Shown here: positions 46,779 through 55,407 of the stretch, in pieces
Numbering within the stretch: the first letter of the stretch is position 1
Layout: every line of letters starts with the position of its first letter
Assembly (NCBI GenBank): GCA_947372925.1
Contig: CANBVQ010000003.1
Span: forward strand, 1 to 64,000
Direction of reading: 5' to 3'
Length of the DNA: 64,000 bases
From: Acidimicrobiaceae bacterium
GTDB lineage: Bacteria > Actinomycetota > Acidimicrobiia > Acidimicrobiales > RAAP-2
The notes under the pieces: generated by a model
Told to the model about the DNA's origin: nothing
What the model saw: only the letters and a program-made list of their open reading frames with translations
Database searches by the model: none
Program-made: the position numbers and the translations under genes

Positions 46779-47900
46779 ATGCGTACGAATTTGCTAAAGC
46801 AGCGGCGGACCGTGTTGGTCGCTTCGGTGCTCGCGGGTCTGATGTTGGTACTCAATTCGGTGCATGTAAATACCTACGCAATCTTGCCGGGTGATGCTCA
46901 ACCCCTGGCCCCGATGATCTCGATTTCGGGCGTAGCCACGGCCCCTCACCCCCACGCCACCAAATCTGGCTTCATGATGGTCGATGTTTCGTTGAAGCAG
47001 ATGACGGCGTTGAGCCGCATCATCGGCGAGCTACGTGGGGCCAACAACATGGTTGAGCTCTCGGCTCTCGTACCCCAGGGCAGCTCCTTCGCCGATTTTG
47101 ATCGACAGAGTTATCTCGATATGGAAAGTTCGAAGGATGCCGCCGAGCTGAATGCCTTTACGGCCCTCGGGTGGCGCATACCCGCCACGGCGCACGGTGC
47201 TCTCGTGAACGACACCACACAAGGTGGTCCGGGCAAGCGGGCCGGCATCCAGATTGCCGACCGGATCGTTTCACTAAACGGCGTCGCGACGACGGACAGC
47301 TGTGCGGCTATTCGAGTGCTTCACGATTTGCGACCCGGTTCGACAATCAACGCCTCCGTGGAACACGCAAAAATTTCGGGAGCCGGCGTCTTCACGTACC
47401 AACGTGCAACCACGGTCAAGGTCACCACGTCGAAGCCGCCAAAAAGTCTCGGCGTTTCCGAGTGCTCGGGAATTCACACGGTCGCCAAGTCGTGGATTGG
47501 CCTGGCACTGAGTGACGCGGTGACGTACGCCTTTCCGGCCAAGGTCGCCATTGACACGAATTACATCGGGGGACCATCGGCCGGCCTGGCGATGACGCTG
47601 GCCCTAATTGATCAGATGAGTTCCGGCAGTCTGAGCGGTGGCCGAAAAGTGGCGGTGACTGGTGAAATAGCCCTCAATGGCGTGGTTGGCGACATAGGTG
47701 GTATCAGTCAGAAGACTGAAGCGGCCATAACGGCCGGAGCGACCATCTTTGTGGTGCCCGTCAACCAGGCGGCAGAAGCTCGGCGGGCGGCCCATGGAAA
47801 ACTTACGGTCGTCGGGGCCTACCGGCTGACCCAGGTGCTCGCCAAGTTGCGCCAGATGGGCGGAGACGTACCAATTCCTTATACGAAACCAAATTTCTAG
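46779..47900 (+). CDS. YlbL-type membrane protein with PDZ and Lon-like (S16) protease domains
   Basis: A 373-residue protein with an N-terminal membrane anchor (about 10-29), a beta-rich segment, a PDZ domain (GALVNDTTQGGPGKRAGIQIADRIVSLNGV) and a Lon-type protease domain. The catalytic Ser lies in NYIGGPSAGLAMTLAL and the Lys in GGISQKTEAAITAGA, with VTGEIALNGVVGDIGG between. Homologues (Rv3194c, YlbL) are membrane proteases beside UPF0182 genes. AAGGACG precedes ATG. A HEAT gene diverges 38 nt away; a DivIVA-type gene follows. Confidence 0.9.
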   Translation: MRTNLLKQRRTVLVASVLAGLMLVLNSVHVNTYAILPGDAQPLAPMISISGVATAPHPHATKSGFMMVDVSLKQMTALSRIIGELRGANNMVELSALVPQGSSFADFDRQSYLDMESSKDAAELNAFTALGWRIPATAHGALVNDTTQGGPGKRAGIQIADRIVSLNGVATTDSCAAIRVLHDLRPGSTINASVEHAKISGAGVFTYQRATTVKVTTSKPPKSLGVSECSGIHTVAKSWIGLALSDAVTYAFPAKVAIDTNYIGGPSAGLAMTLALIDQMSSGSLSGGRKVAVTGEIALNGVVGDIGGISQKTEAAITAGATIFVVPVNQAAEARRAAHGKLTVVGAYRLTQVLAKLRQMGGDVPIPYTKPNF

Positions 47901-47927
47901 GCCAGAAAACCCTAGGCTGGAGCCGTT

Positions 47928-49625
47928 ATGGACGATCGCCGCACACTGTCGCCGAACCGTCACTCGGGTATTGACGTGACCAACGCCAACTTTCGAATGG
48001 TTCGCAAGGGTTTTGACCCTGATGAGGTTCGCAGTTTCCTTGAAGGAATTGGCCGCGAGGTCGGCTTGCTCGAGAAGCGCCTCCAAGACGTCCAGTCGAA
48101 GTTGGCCGATGCGCTGCACCGCGCCGAAAACCCCGTTCTCGATGAAGCCCAGCTCGCCGCGGCGCTGGGTTCACAGTCCGCCGCCATCTTGCGAGCGGCC
48201 CACGACGAAGCGGGACGCGTTACGGCTGAAGGCCAGGAGCGTTCAACACAAATCTTTACGCAGGCCCAAGAGCGTGCGACGAACTACATCGTTGAAGCGC
48301 AGGCTCGTGCACTGAGCATCATGAATGAGGCTGAAGTGCAGTCTCAGCAAAAAGACGAAGAAGCCCGCGCCGCAGCACAGCGCCTCGAAGACTCTGCTCG
48401 TATTAATGGTGAAGCCATTATTGATCGATCACGCGAGCAGGGCCGCGCCGTCATTGAACAGGCCAACGAAGCCCGTCGCCAGATACTTAATGACCTGATG
48501 GTTAAGCGCAAGGCCCTCAATGTTCAGATTGAACAACTTCGCGCTGCCCGTGACGTTCTCACCGCGTCGGTGAGTTCAGTGCGCGAGTCTGTTGATCAAG
48601 TTCTAGGTGGACTCATGAGCTCCGACGAAGGTGCGCGGGCGGCAGCTATCGAAGCCCTTCGTCATCGCCCCACGGGTCCCGAGCCGACGGAAGAAGAACT
48701 CCTCAAGGATGTACCGCTGCGTCCCGTGCCCGAGGCACCGGCCGTCACCCCGGAGGACTTGGCGAGCACTGATGTGACCCCGCCATCTCGAATTCCCGCC
48801 GTTGATAAGGGCGCTGTTAAGGCCCGTGCCAATACCCCCACGCTCGTCCCCGACGCTGAAGTGGCGCCGTCGAGCGATGTGGTTGGAGAGATTTTTGCCC
48901 GCCTCCGGGCCTCAACACACGAAGAAAAGGGCAGCGAGCCGGCTCCGGCCAAGCGCGCGGCCAAGGTGGCCACGACTCCCGTGACTCCCGACGACGAACT
49001 CTTTCTTCAGCGAGAGGCCGCCCTGGCTCCGCACCTCAGTGAACTCGTGCGCCACGTAAAGCGGGCGCTGCAGGATGATCAGAACATCATGATTGATCGT
49101 CTGCGCGGCGTACACGGCATGATTACTGATCAAATGGGCGACGAAAACGAGCAGCGCAGTCGCTACGTTGCCGCCGCCACCGAATCGATTCGTGCTGCCG
49201 CCAAGGCCGGCGTGGCATTCTCCGCCACCGTTGCCGGCGTCACCGGCGACTTGGCTGGCTTTGGTGCCGTAGACGAATGTGCGACCGATCTCGGTATCAC
49301 TCTGGCGTTGGCGCTGCGCAAGCGCGTTCAGGCCGATGGCAACGACGATGGCTCAGAACGGGCTAATGCGGCATATAAAGAGTGGCGTGGCGCTCGAGTC
49401 GAACGTCTCTGTGGTGACATTGGCCGCCGTGCCTTCAACGTCGGTGTCATTGCTGCCTGCGAGGGCACCCAGGTCCGCATGGTGATTTCGCCTAGTGATG
49501 ACCCCTGTGATGCCTGCAAACTCGACGCCAGTTCCGGAATGCATCTCGCCGGTCAAAACTTCCCCAGCGGACAGCCCCACCCCCCACTGCACGCGGGTTG
49601 TAGCTGCGCGGTGGTTCCGGCCTAA
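47928..49625 (+). CDS. DivIVA-like coiled-coil protein with C-terminal MuF-like zinc domain
   Basis: A 565-residue protein. Residues 13-50 (DVTNANFRMVRKGFDPDEVRSFLEGI) are a DivIVA/Wag31 membrane-binding head; about 50-230 is a long coiled coil; about 235-330 is Pro-rich; a helical region follows. The end reads DPCDACKLDASSG and HPPLHAGCSCAVVP: Cys527, Cys530, His551/555, Cys558 and Cys560, the layout of the zinc-binding tail of phage Mu gpF/SPP1 gp7 head proteins. No phage genes are near. A TAGGCT box lies 9 nt before ATG. Confidence 0.82.
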   Translation: MDDRRTLSPNRHSGIDVTNANFRMVRKGFDPDEVRSFLEGIGREVGLLEKRLQDVQSKLADALHRAENPVLDEAQLAAALGSQSAAILRAAHDEAGRVTAEGQERSTQIFTQAQERATNYIVEAQARALSIMNEAEVQSQQKDEEARAAAQRLEDSARINGEAIIDRSREQGRAVIEQANEARRQILNDLMVKRKALNVQIEQLRAARDVLTASVSSVRESVDQVLGGLMSSDEGARAAAIEALRHRPTGPEPTEEELLKDVPLRPVPEAPAVTPEDLASTDVTPPSRIPAVDKGAVKARANTPTLVPDAEVAPSSDVVGEIFARLRASTHEEKGSEPAPAKRAAKVATTPVTPDDELFLQREAALAPHLSELVRHVKRALQDDQNIMIDRLRGVHGMITDQMGDENEQRSRYVAAATESIRAAAKAGVAFSATVAGVTGDLAGFGAVDECATDLGITLALALRKRVQADGNDDGSERANAAYKEWRGARVERLCGDIGRRAFNVGVIAACEGTQVRMVISPSDDPCDACKLDASSGMHLAGQNFPSGQPHPPLHAGCSCAVVPA

Positions 49626-49632
49626 CTGGCTC

Positions 49633-49638
49633 TAGGCT
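49633..49638 (+). promoter_or_regulatory. -10 box of a leaderless promoter
   Basis: TAGGCT ends 6 nt before GTG 49645, inside the 19-nt gap to the DivIVA stop. Confidence 0.6.
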
Positions 49639-49644
49639 TCGCGT

Positions 49645-52506
49645 GTGCGAAGCCCTGATGATTTAGCGTCCTTTAAGTCCCCCCTGACCCGCCGTCGTGG
49701 CATTGGGGCAATAGTCCTCTTTCTCGGATTCTTTCTCCTCACCTTCCTCCGGAGTGGGGCGGTGTTGTGGACTGACTCTTTGTGGTTTAACTCGATTGGC
49801 CAGGGCGGCGTCTTTACCGGTCTGCTCTCCATCAAAATCGGTCTCGTTGTTGTCTTTGGCCTCGCCTTCTTCGTAGTTCTCTTTGCCAATTTGCTACTGG
49901 CCGCCCGATTCGGTGCCCGCGACTTGACCTTTGAACCCGAGGATGAACTCATCCGTTGGTACCAGCAACTCGTCCGCCCCTACGCCCGCCGGGTGTATGC
50001 GCTGATCGCTCTCGTGGTCGCCGCCATTGCGGGCCTCTCGGCGCTTCCGCACTGGCAGGACTATCTCCTCTACGCCCACGCCCAATCGTTTGACTCCGTC
50101 GACCCCATCTTCCATAAGAACGTGGGTTTCTATATCTTCAGATTGGACTTCATTCGCTTCATCATCACGTGGGCACTGTCCTCAATGATTGCGATCACAG
50201 TCATTACAGCGGCCTTTCACTACCTCAACGGTGGTATCCGTGCCGCGCGCGTGGCACCGCGAGTGAGCCCCCAGGTGAAGGTTCACCTCAGCGTGCTCTT
50301 GGCCGTGATTGCAATCCTCAAGGCCTTTGGGTACGTTTACGCTCGCTACGCCCTGGTCACTGAGTCGAACGGCTACGTGCAAGGAGCAACGTACGCCGAC
50401 GTCCACGCCCGGATGCCCGCCCTCTCAATTCTCTTTTGGATCTCTCTCTTCGTGGCGGGACTCCTACTGGCCAACATTGCCCGACGAGGCTGGTCGCTGC
50501 CAGCGCTGGCCGCTGTTCTGTGGGTCGTTGTTTCGCTAACGACGGGTGTGATCTACCCCCGCGTTATTCAGACGTTCAAGGTGAAGCCTTCGGAAGTATC
50601 ACTCGAAGTGCCTTACATAAAGCACAATATTGATGCCACCCGTCGGGCCTTTGGCATCAACAACGTTTCACGAGAAGGTTTTGAAGGGGTCACCACGGTT
50701 ACGCCCGCGGAGCTTCAGGCCAGCGCCGAGACATTGAACAATGTTCGACTCTGGGACCCCGCTGCTGACATTGCGCTCGAAACTATTCAGCGCCGCCAGG
50801 CCATTCAGTCTTATTACACCTTCACATCACTTGCAGTGGACCGCTACGTCGTTAATGGCAAGGTGACACCGATGTTGGTGGGTGCCCGCCAACTGAACCA
50901 AAACAACCTGCCTGCACGGAGTTGGGTCAACCAGCACCTGGAGTACACCCACGGATACGGCATGGCCATCTCCCCGGCCAACACGTTTGACGCCCAGACG
51001 GGAAACCCCGTGTTCTCCGTTCAAAACGTGCCACCAGTTTCATCTGATGGGCTTCCCGCACTCACCACTCCCGGGGTCTACTTCGGAATTAACGATCCCG
51101 GCTGGATTGTGGCCAACACCAAGCAGAAGGAGTTGGATTACAAGACTCAACTCGGAACACCGGTGGCGTCGCACTACTCCGGCAAGGGTGGCGTCGAGAT
51201 GAGTGGTCTACTCCGCCGAACCGCATTCGCTCTGCGCTTCCAGGATTTGAACCTCTGGATTTCGAGCCAGATTGGCACGAAGAGCCGCATGATTTTTGAG
51301 CGCGACGTTGAGAGCATGGCCAAGAAGGCTGCGCCTTTCCTAACCTTCGACAGCCACCCCTACGCCGTCTTGGCTAACGGTCGGGTCAACTACATTCTCG
51401 ACGGGTACACCACCTCTTCAAAGTACCCATACAGCGAAAATGCGGCCACCCAACAGACTTCGCAGTCGGGCGGACTCCCCACCAACTTCAACTACGTGCG
51501 GAACTCCGTCAAGGTCGTCATCGATGCCTACGACGGCTCGGTAACGATGTACGCCTTTGATCCGACGGATCCAATGCTGATGGCCTACCGCGCGGCCTTC
51601 CCGACACTGTTCCACGCACTTTCGGATATGCCGGCGGCCATTCGCTCGCACTTGCGCTACCCCCAAGACCTCTTCGCGGTCCAGGCATCCATGTGGGGCC
51701 GCTATCACATCTCGTCACCTTCGGCCTTCTACACGGCCTCTGACCGTTGGCAGGTTTCGCCGACAACGGGCGCCGGAAGTCCGAAGCAAGCCTTGACGCA
51801 AACTGTGGTGACTAACAAAGTCGGTGCTGCGGTTTCTCGAACGACGTCGCAGATGGAACCGCTGTACCAAGTAATGGCCCTGCCGAATTCGTCACGTCAG
51901 CAACTCACTCTGATGACGACGTACGTCCCCGCCGGCGCTGCGGCCACGGTGAACGGAATGACGTCGTTCCTAGTGGCGACGAGCGACCCGGACAACTACG
52001 GTCAGCTCCACGCCTACGTGACGCCTCGCGGTACGTCGGTGACCGGACCAATTCAGGCCAACGCCGAAATTAATCAGAACGCACGAGTGTCTTCGATTAT
52101 CACACCACTGGACCAGCACGGATCTAAGGTGCTGCTCGGTCACAACTTGATGATTCCGTTGCAGAAGTCGATTCTCTACGTTCGTCCGCTCTACGTCAGT
52201 AACGCCACAACACCACTGCCGCAGTTGAAGTACGTCATCGCTGTCTTCAACCAAGACGTGGCCATCGAGACGACCCTCCAAGCAGCCCTGAGTGATGTGC
52301 TCGGCGGAAATATCTCTGGTGGTGGCGGCGGTGGCGGTGGGACTACCGGTGAAACGGCTCAAACCTACTTAGCCGAAGCCTCTTCGGCCTACTCGCAGGC
52401 TCAGGCTCAACTGAAGGCGGGCAATCTCGCTGGATACCAGGCTTCAATCGACAAGATGGGTCAGCTGCTGCGCAAGGCGCAAGCGGCCCTAACGGCGAAG
52501 AACTAA
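49645..52506 (+). CDS. UPF0182 family large membrane protein
   Basis: A 953-residue protein with about seven helices in the first 300 residues, then a large outer domain, the layout of UPF0182/COG1615 (Rv3193c). Motifs include WTDSLWFNSIGQGGVF, PYIKHNIDATRRAFGI, NVRLWDP, SYYTFTSLAVDRY, VNQHLEYTHGYG, FGINDPGW, HLRYPQDLF and a Gly-rich linker before a C-terminal helix (about 890-953). Function is unknown, and it is conserved in actinobacteria and cyanobacteria. It is the last gene in the DUF2342-to-UPF0182 neighbourhood and interlocks its stop with a convergent tetR gene. Confidence 0.9.
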   Translation: MRSPDDLASFKSPLTRRRGIGAIVLFLGFFLLTFLRSGAVLWTDSLWFNSIGQGGVFTGLLSIKIGLVVVFGLAFFVVLFANLLLAARFGARDLTFEPEDELIRWYQQLVRPYARRVYALIALVVAAIAGLSALPHWQDYLLYAHAQSFDSVDPIFHKNVGFYIFRLDFIRFIITWALSSMIAITVITAAFHYLNGGIRAARVAPRVSPQVKVHLSVLLAVIAILKAFGYVYARYALVTESNGYVQGATYADVHARMPALSILFWISLFVAGLLLANIARRGWSLPALAAVLWVVVSLTTGVIYPRVIQTFKVKPSEVSLEVPYIKHNIDATRRAFGINNVSREGFEGVTTVTPAELQASAETLNNVRLWDPAADIALETIQRRQAIQSYYTFTSLAVDRYVVNGKVTPMLVGARQLNQNNLPARSWVNQHLEYTHGYGMAISPANTFDAQTGNPVFSVQNVPPVSSDGLPALTTPGVYFGINDPGWIVANTKQKELDYKTQLGTPVASHYSGKGGVEMSGLLRRTAFALRFQDLNLWISSQIGTKSRMIFERDVESMAKKAAPFLTFDSHPYAVLANGRVNYILDGYTTSSKYPYSENAATQQTSQSGGLPTNFNYVRNSVKVVIDAYDGSVTMYAFDPTDPMLMAYRAAFPTLFHALSDMPAAIRSHLRYPQDLFAVQASMWGRYHISSPSAFYTASDRWQVSPTTGAGSPKQALTQTVVTNKVGAAVSRTTSQMEPLYQVMALPNSSRQQLTLMTTYVPAGAAATVNGMTSFLVATSDPDNYGQLHAYVTPRGTSVTGPIQANAEINQNARVSSIITPLDQHGSKVLLGHNLMIPLQKSILYVRPLYVSNATTPLPQLKYVIAVFNQDVAIETTLQAALSDVLGGNISGGGGGGGGTTGETAQTYLAEASSAYSQAQAQLKAGNLAGYQASIDKMGQLLRKAQAALTAKN

Positions 52507-53096
52507 CGCGGCACCAGTACGCGCGAAGCAAAGAGTCGCATGACGGCAACCCACCGGTCAAAGGAAACGGTGGGTTGCTCGACTGATTCTTCGAGCGTGC
52601 GAGAGAAATCTAGGCCACGCATCAAGAGTGCCAATGCGGGAATATCCAACGTTGGGTCTACGAATCCTCGTTGGACCATCGCTTGGAGTAGATGTTCGTT
52701 CGCCAATTGAACGTTGGAGGACAGTTCCACCCAAGCGCGGCGCACTGACGGTCGAGTTTGAACGGCCGTCAGAATCTGGGCATCTAATGCGCGCCGCATC
52801 TGACCGCCTGGGCCATGGGCGATACGAATATACGTTTCAAAGGCCTGTTCAATCGTGGTCACCCCAGCGAGGATGGTGTCCATCTCTCGGTAAATAGTGG
52901 CAACCTCTTCGCCTTCACGACGCATGATCTCGATGAGGGCAGCATCGATTAAGCCCTCACGGTTGTCAAAGTGGTGGTAGAGGACGCTGACTACACACCC
53001 GGCCTCTTCGGCGACACGCGTCACGCGAAAGCCAGCTTCGGAGAATTCCTGCAGTTCCTTGACAGCGGCGTCGAGAATTGGTTGGCGTAATGGCAC
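52503..53096 (-). CDS. TetR family transcriptional regulator
   Basis: A 197-residue regulator. Residues 1-48 (PILDAAVKELQEFSEAGFRVTRVAEEAGCVVSVLYHHFDNREGLIDAAL) form the TetR helix-turn-helix; the rest is a helical ligand and dimer domain. The frame is open to 53255, but GTG 53096 gives the normal TetR N-terminus and has a TAGCGT box 7 nt upstream. Its target is unknown. It shares its upstream region with the divergent initiator tRNA. Confidence 0.87.
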   Translation of the reverse strand: MPLRQPILDAAVKELQEFSEAGFRVTRVAEEAGCVVSVLYHHFDNREGLIDAALIEIMRREGEEVATIYREMDTILAGVTTIEQAFETYIRIAHGPGGQMRRALDAQILTAVQTRPSVRRAWVELSSNVQLANEHLLQAMVQRGFVDPTLDIPALALLMRGLDFSRTLEESVEQPTVSFDRWVAVMRLFASRVLVPR

Positions 53097-53215
53097 GACG
53101 TAGACGCTAGTCAGGAAGACCCGCACGCCCCACATTTGGGTGCGTGGCAACCCGATTTTGAATACCCGGCACCCAGCCGTGACCCGCGCTATTCGTTGAG
53201 AAATCGGGCCCGCAT

Positions 53216-53244
53216 TTGCACTTCGCGAAACGCTGGAGTAGGGT
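53216..53244 (+). promoter_or_regulatory. Promoter of the initiator tRNA gene
   Basis: TTGCAC (53216-53221), exactly 17 bases, TAGGGT (53239-53244); the mature tRNA begins 12 nt later. Confidence 0.72.
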
Positions 53245-53255
53245 GGTCTTTCCAT

Positions 53256-53332
<77 letters not shown>

Positions 53333-53341
53333 ATCACGAAG

Positions 53342-53378
53342 TCCCGGTTTGCGAAAGCAGGCCGGGATTTCGGTTTTT
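53342..53378 (+). terminator. Intrinsic terminator of tRNA-fMet
   Basis: An 11-bp stem with two G-U pairs (53342-53352 with 53357-53367), GAAA loop, then a T-rich tail ending TTTTT. It reaches the stop codon of the convergent methylase. Confidence 0.85.
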
Positions 53379-54445
53379 CAGGTACTGGGCACGGCTACGG
53401 AATTGCCGACCGCTGAAGCCATTCGCTCGACCAGCTTCTGCGGTCCGGCCAAAATCACGTACTCCAAGTTTCTCAGGTGAGAGACCTCACCCACCTTTTT
53501 GCCGCTGGGATTGTGGATACCGATTTGAGCCCCGACGTAACGCTTGGAGTCAAAGGCCAACTGCACCACGTGTCCGTGGACGCTGCAGGCGGCCTCGAGA
53601 TCTTCCACAGAGACCCACGACTCGTTGTTGTACGACAGCACCACAACTTCGGCATTGACTGACTGGATGGTCTGAAACAAGGTGGGCGGCATGGCGCGCT
53701 TGGAATTAAAGACACTCTTCGTCGATTCATCCCGTGAGTCGATTCGCTTGCAGGCCACGCCGTAGTACTCCGGTGCATCCCACTCGACCAACGTTTCCCA
53801 GATGTGATAGTTGGTGACGTAGCGATGCTGGTTGTAGGGTGGATCAAGATAGGCCAGATCGAATGGTCCCAGCGAATCGATTAATTCCTCCGCACGTCCC
53901 TTGACGGCCCGACCGACGCCCGGCAACATCTCGGGCACGCGGAGCGAGAGTTGATTATGACTTCGTTGCGACCACTGCTTGATGTAGGCCATCTGCACGC
54001 CGGTCGTCGAGTCCACTCGATCGGCAGCCTCAATCAGACTGGTGAGGAGAATGGGGTAGAGGACCGAGTCCTTGTACTGCGACTCAATGGTGTTGCGAAT
54101 CGCGTCAATACGGGCCCCATTGAAGGGCTGGAAGAAACGAGACTCTTCGCAGAACACCTGAGTGAAGTAACCCGGGTCGGGGGCGAGGTTAGAGAGATGG
54201 GCCAGCGCATCGTCCAGCTCGCTCATAACAATGGAGTCACCATCGAGAGCGATGTAGCACTGCGCAAAAATATCTGAGTAGCGAGCGAGATCGACAGCGG
54301 TCACTAGTCCACCGCGTCGCTTGAATTCTTGGGCCACGCGAGTGGTTCCAGTGAAGAGGTCGAGGGCGGAGGTGGCACCCGACGCGGCAAAGATGTCACC
54401 GAGGGCTGGAATAAGACGACGCTTAGATCCCAGGTACTTAATCAC
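53378..54445 (-). CDS. D12-class DNA adenine methyltransferase, orphan
   Basis: A 355-residue methylase. The N-terminal KYLGSKRRLIPAL is the D12 cofactor entry, motif I is ALDLFTGTTRVAQ, and the catalytic motif IV is LAYLDPPYNQHRY. It should transfer a methyl group from SAM to N6 of adenine in double-stranded DNA. There is no restriction gene or phage gene beside it, so it may mark the genome epigenetically. Start GTG 54445 is fixed by a TAGAAT box 6 nt upstream. Recognition sequence cannot be read from the protein. Confidence 0.88.
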   Translation of the reverse strand: MIKYLGSKRRLIPALGDIFAASGATSALDLFTGTTRVAQEFKRRGGLVTAVDLARYSDIFAQCYIALDGDSIVMSELDDALAHLSNLAPDPGYFTQVFCEESRFFQPFNGARIDAIRNTIESQYKDSVLYPILLTSLIEAADRVDSTTGVQMAYIKQWSQRSHNQLSLRVPEMLPGVGRAVKGRAEELIDSLGPFDLAYLDPPYNQHRYVTNYHIWETLVEWDAPEYYGVACKRIDSRDESTKSVFNSKRAMPPTLFQTIQSVNAEVVVLSYNNESWVSVEDLEAACSVHGHVVQLAFDSKRYVGAQIGIHNPSGKKVGEVSHLRNLEYVILAGPQKLVERMASAVGNSVAVPST

Positions 54446-54451
54446 CCGTGG

Positions 54452-54457
54452 ATTCTA
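54452..54457 (-). promoter_or_regulatory. -10 box of a leaderless promoter
   Basis: TAGAAT (minus strand) ends 6 nt before GTG 54445. Confidence 0.62.
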
Positions 54458-54529
54458 CGACTCGGCAATTTTCAAGTTGGGGAGACTCGGCTCAGCGTTA
54501 ATGAAGTGAACGTGGTTTGGCCCTATGGC

Positions 54530-54661
54530 CTAGAGGTAGTGAGGCGGCGTTTCGTGGTTGTCACGTCGGACACGGCGAAGTTCTTCGCGGACGCGGGCCA
54601 GCTCGGCTTTCAGATGCACCACTTCTTCTTGCAATTCTTCGATGGTGGGCTCAGGGTTCAC
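54530..54661 (-). CDS. 43-residue coiled-coil micro-protein (putative)
   Basis: The frame from GTG 54661 encodes 43 residues, VNPEPTIEELQEEVVHLK then AELARVREELRRVRRDN, with heptad-like hydrophobics and high charge, a likely short coiled coil. Two things favour it as real: a TACGAT box exactly 6 nt before the GTG, as in other genes here, and a terminator just upstream that separates it from the neighbouring transcript. The frame is open to 54775 but that part crosses the terminator. No homologue is recognised. Confidence 0.48.
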   Translation of the reverse strand: MNPEPTIEELQEEVVHLKAELARVREELRRVRRDNHETPPHYL

Positions 54662-54667
54662 GGCACC

Positions 54668-54673
54668 ATCGTA
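54668..54673 (-). promoter_or_regulatory. -10 box of a leaderless promoter for the micro-ORF
   Basis: TACGAT (minus strand) ends 6 nt before GTG 54661. Confidence 0.5.
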
Positions 54674-54679
54674 GAAAAC

Positions 54680-54720
54680 AAAATCCCCCGCCAGCTCGCA
54701 TGGAGCCAACGGGGGATTTT
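54680..54720 (-). terminator. Bidirectional-type intrinsic terminator after the diiron oxidase gene
   Basis: 11-bp perfect stem AAAATCCCCCG (54680-54690) with 54710-54720, T-runs on both sides (TTTTGTTTTC on the minus strand). It lies 12 nt past the stop at 54733. Confidence 0.88.
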
Positions 54721-54732
54721 GAGAAGGGAAAA

Positions 54733-55371
54733 CTATGCGGCAGCGAGCTCTTCGCGCTCGGTCAAGAAGTTCCACCAGGCGTCCGCGATGCGACGGGCGC
54801 CGAGGCTGATCACCTGAGCGTCACCGTTCAAGGAAGCAAGTCCGTCCATGGTCCAGGTGGCGTGGTCGGCCTCAATGGTCCCGTGAACGTCCCAGAACTT
54901 GGTCGCGACCTGGTCGGCACCGTAGTGGCGACGAAGACCTTCGGCCTTGCTGTCGGCGATAGCGGCACCCTGTGCTTCGTAGGCCAAGAGTCCGGCGATG
55001 GCCGAAACGTCGCCTTCGTTCAAGATGGCGCGGTACTCGTCAACGAGGGCAGCCATCGCTGGTGAGATCGCCGCATCGGTGGCACCGAAGGCAGCGGCGA
55101 ACGACTCGAAAAGGTCGAGGTGTGAAGGGCTGGCAACTTCGTCACGCAGGTTGTCGGCGACGGCAGCCTGTGCGGCGCCTTCGGGCAGACGGGCGGCTAG
55201 CTCGGCCAAGAAGACGGGGAGGTTGGCTTCGAAGTAGCGGTACTGCTCGGCGTAGCCCTTCAGTTCACCATCCTTCAGTTCACCGGCTTCCCAGCGACGG
55301 TAGAAGGGGTGTTCGAGGAGGCGGCGACCTTCAAGGGCGCCTTCGAGCAAGGTTGCAATGGTGGTTGTCAT
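54733..55371 (-). CDS. Haem-oxygenase-like diiron oxidase (TENA/PqqC/CADD-like)
   Basis: A 212-residue all-helical protein of the haem-oxygenase fold: LLEHPFYRRWEAGELKDGELKGYAEQYRYFEANLPVFLAEL at the start, then VADNLRDEVASPSHLDLF. Likely metal ligands are Glu78 and His84, Glu132 (LAYEAQ), and the H163-x3-E167-x2-H170 run; CADD-type enzymes have Asp in the middle of that run. Such enzymes use two irons and oxygen on small molecules. ATG 55371 has a TAACTT box 7 nt upstream. It diverges from an unknown gene across a perfect 41-bp palindrome and is closed by a terminator. Confidence 0.8.
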   Translation of the reverse strand: MTTTIATLLEGALEGRRLLEHPFYRRWEAGELKDGELKGYAEQYRYFEANLPVFLAELAARLPEGAAQAAVADNLRDEVASPSHLDLFESFAAAFGATDAAISPAMAALVDEYRAILNEGDVSAIAGLLAYEAQGAAIADSKAEGLRRHYGADQVATKFWDVHGTIEADHATWTMDGLASLNGDAQVISLGARRIADAWWNFLTEREELAAA

Positions 55372-55407
55372 GAGGAGAAAGTTAGCGGGAAATTGGAATA
55401 CTTGCGC

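Noticed and set aside
49480..49625. Prophage remnant suggested by the MuF-like tail
   Set aside because: No other phage gene, att repeat or composition shift is near; the tail is in frame with a DivIVA-like protein.
49635..49654. Perfect 8-bp hairpin overlapping the UPF0182 start codon
   Set aside because: The TAGGCT box at 49633-49638 would start transcription at the GTG itself, so the left arm would not be in the RNA; an RNA switch is unlikely.
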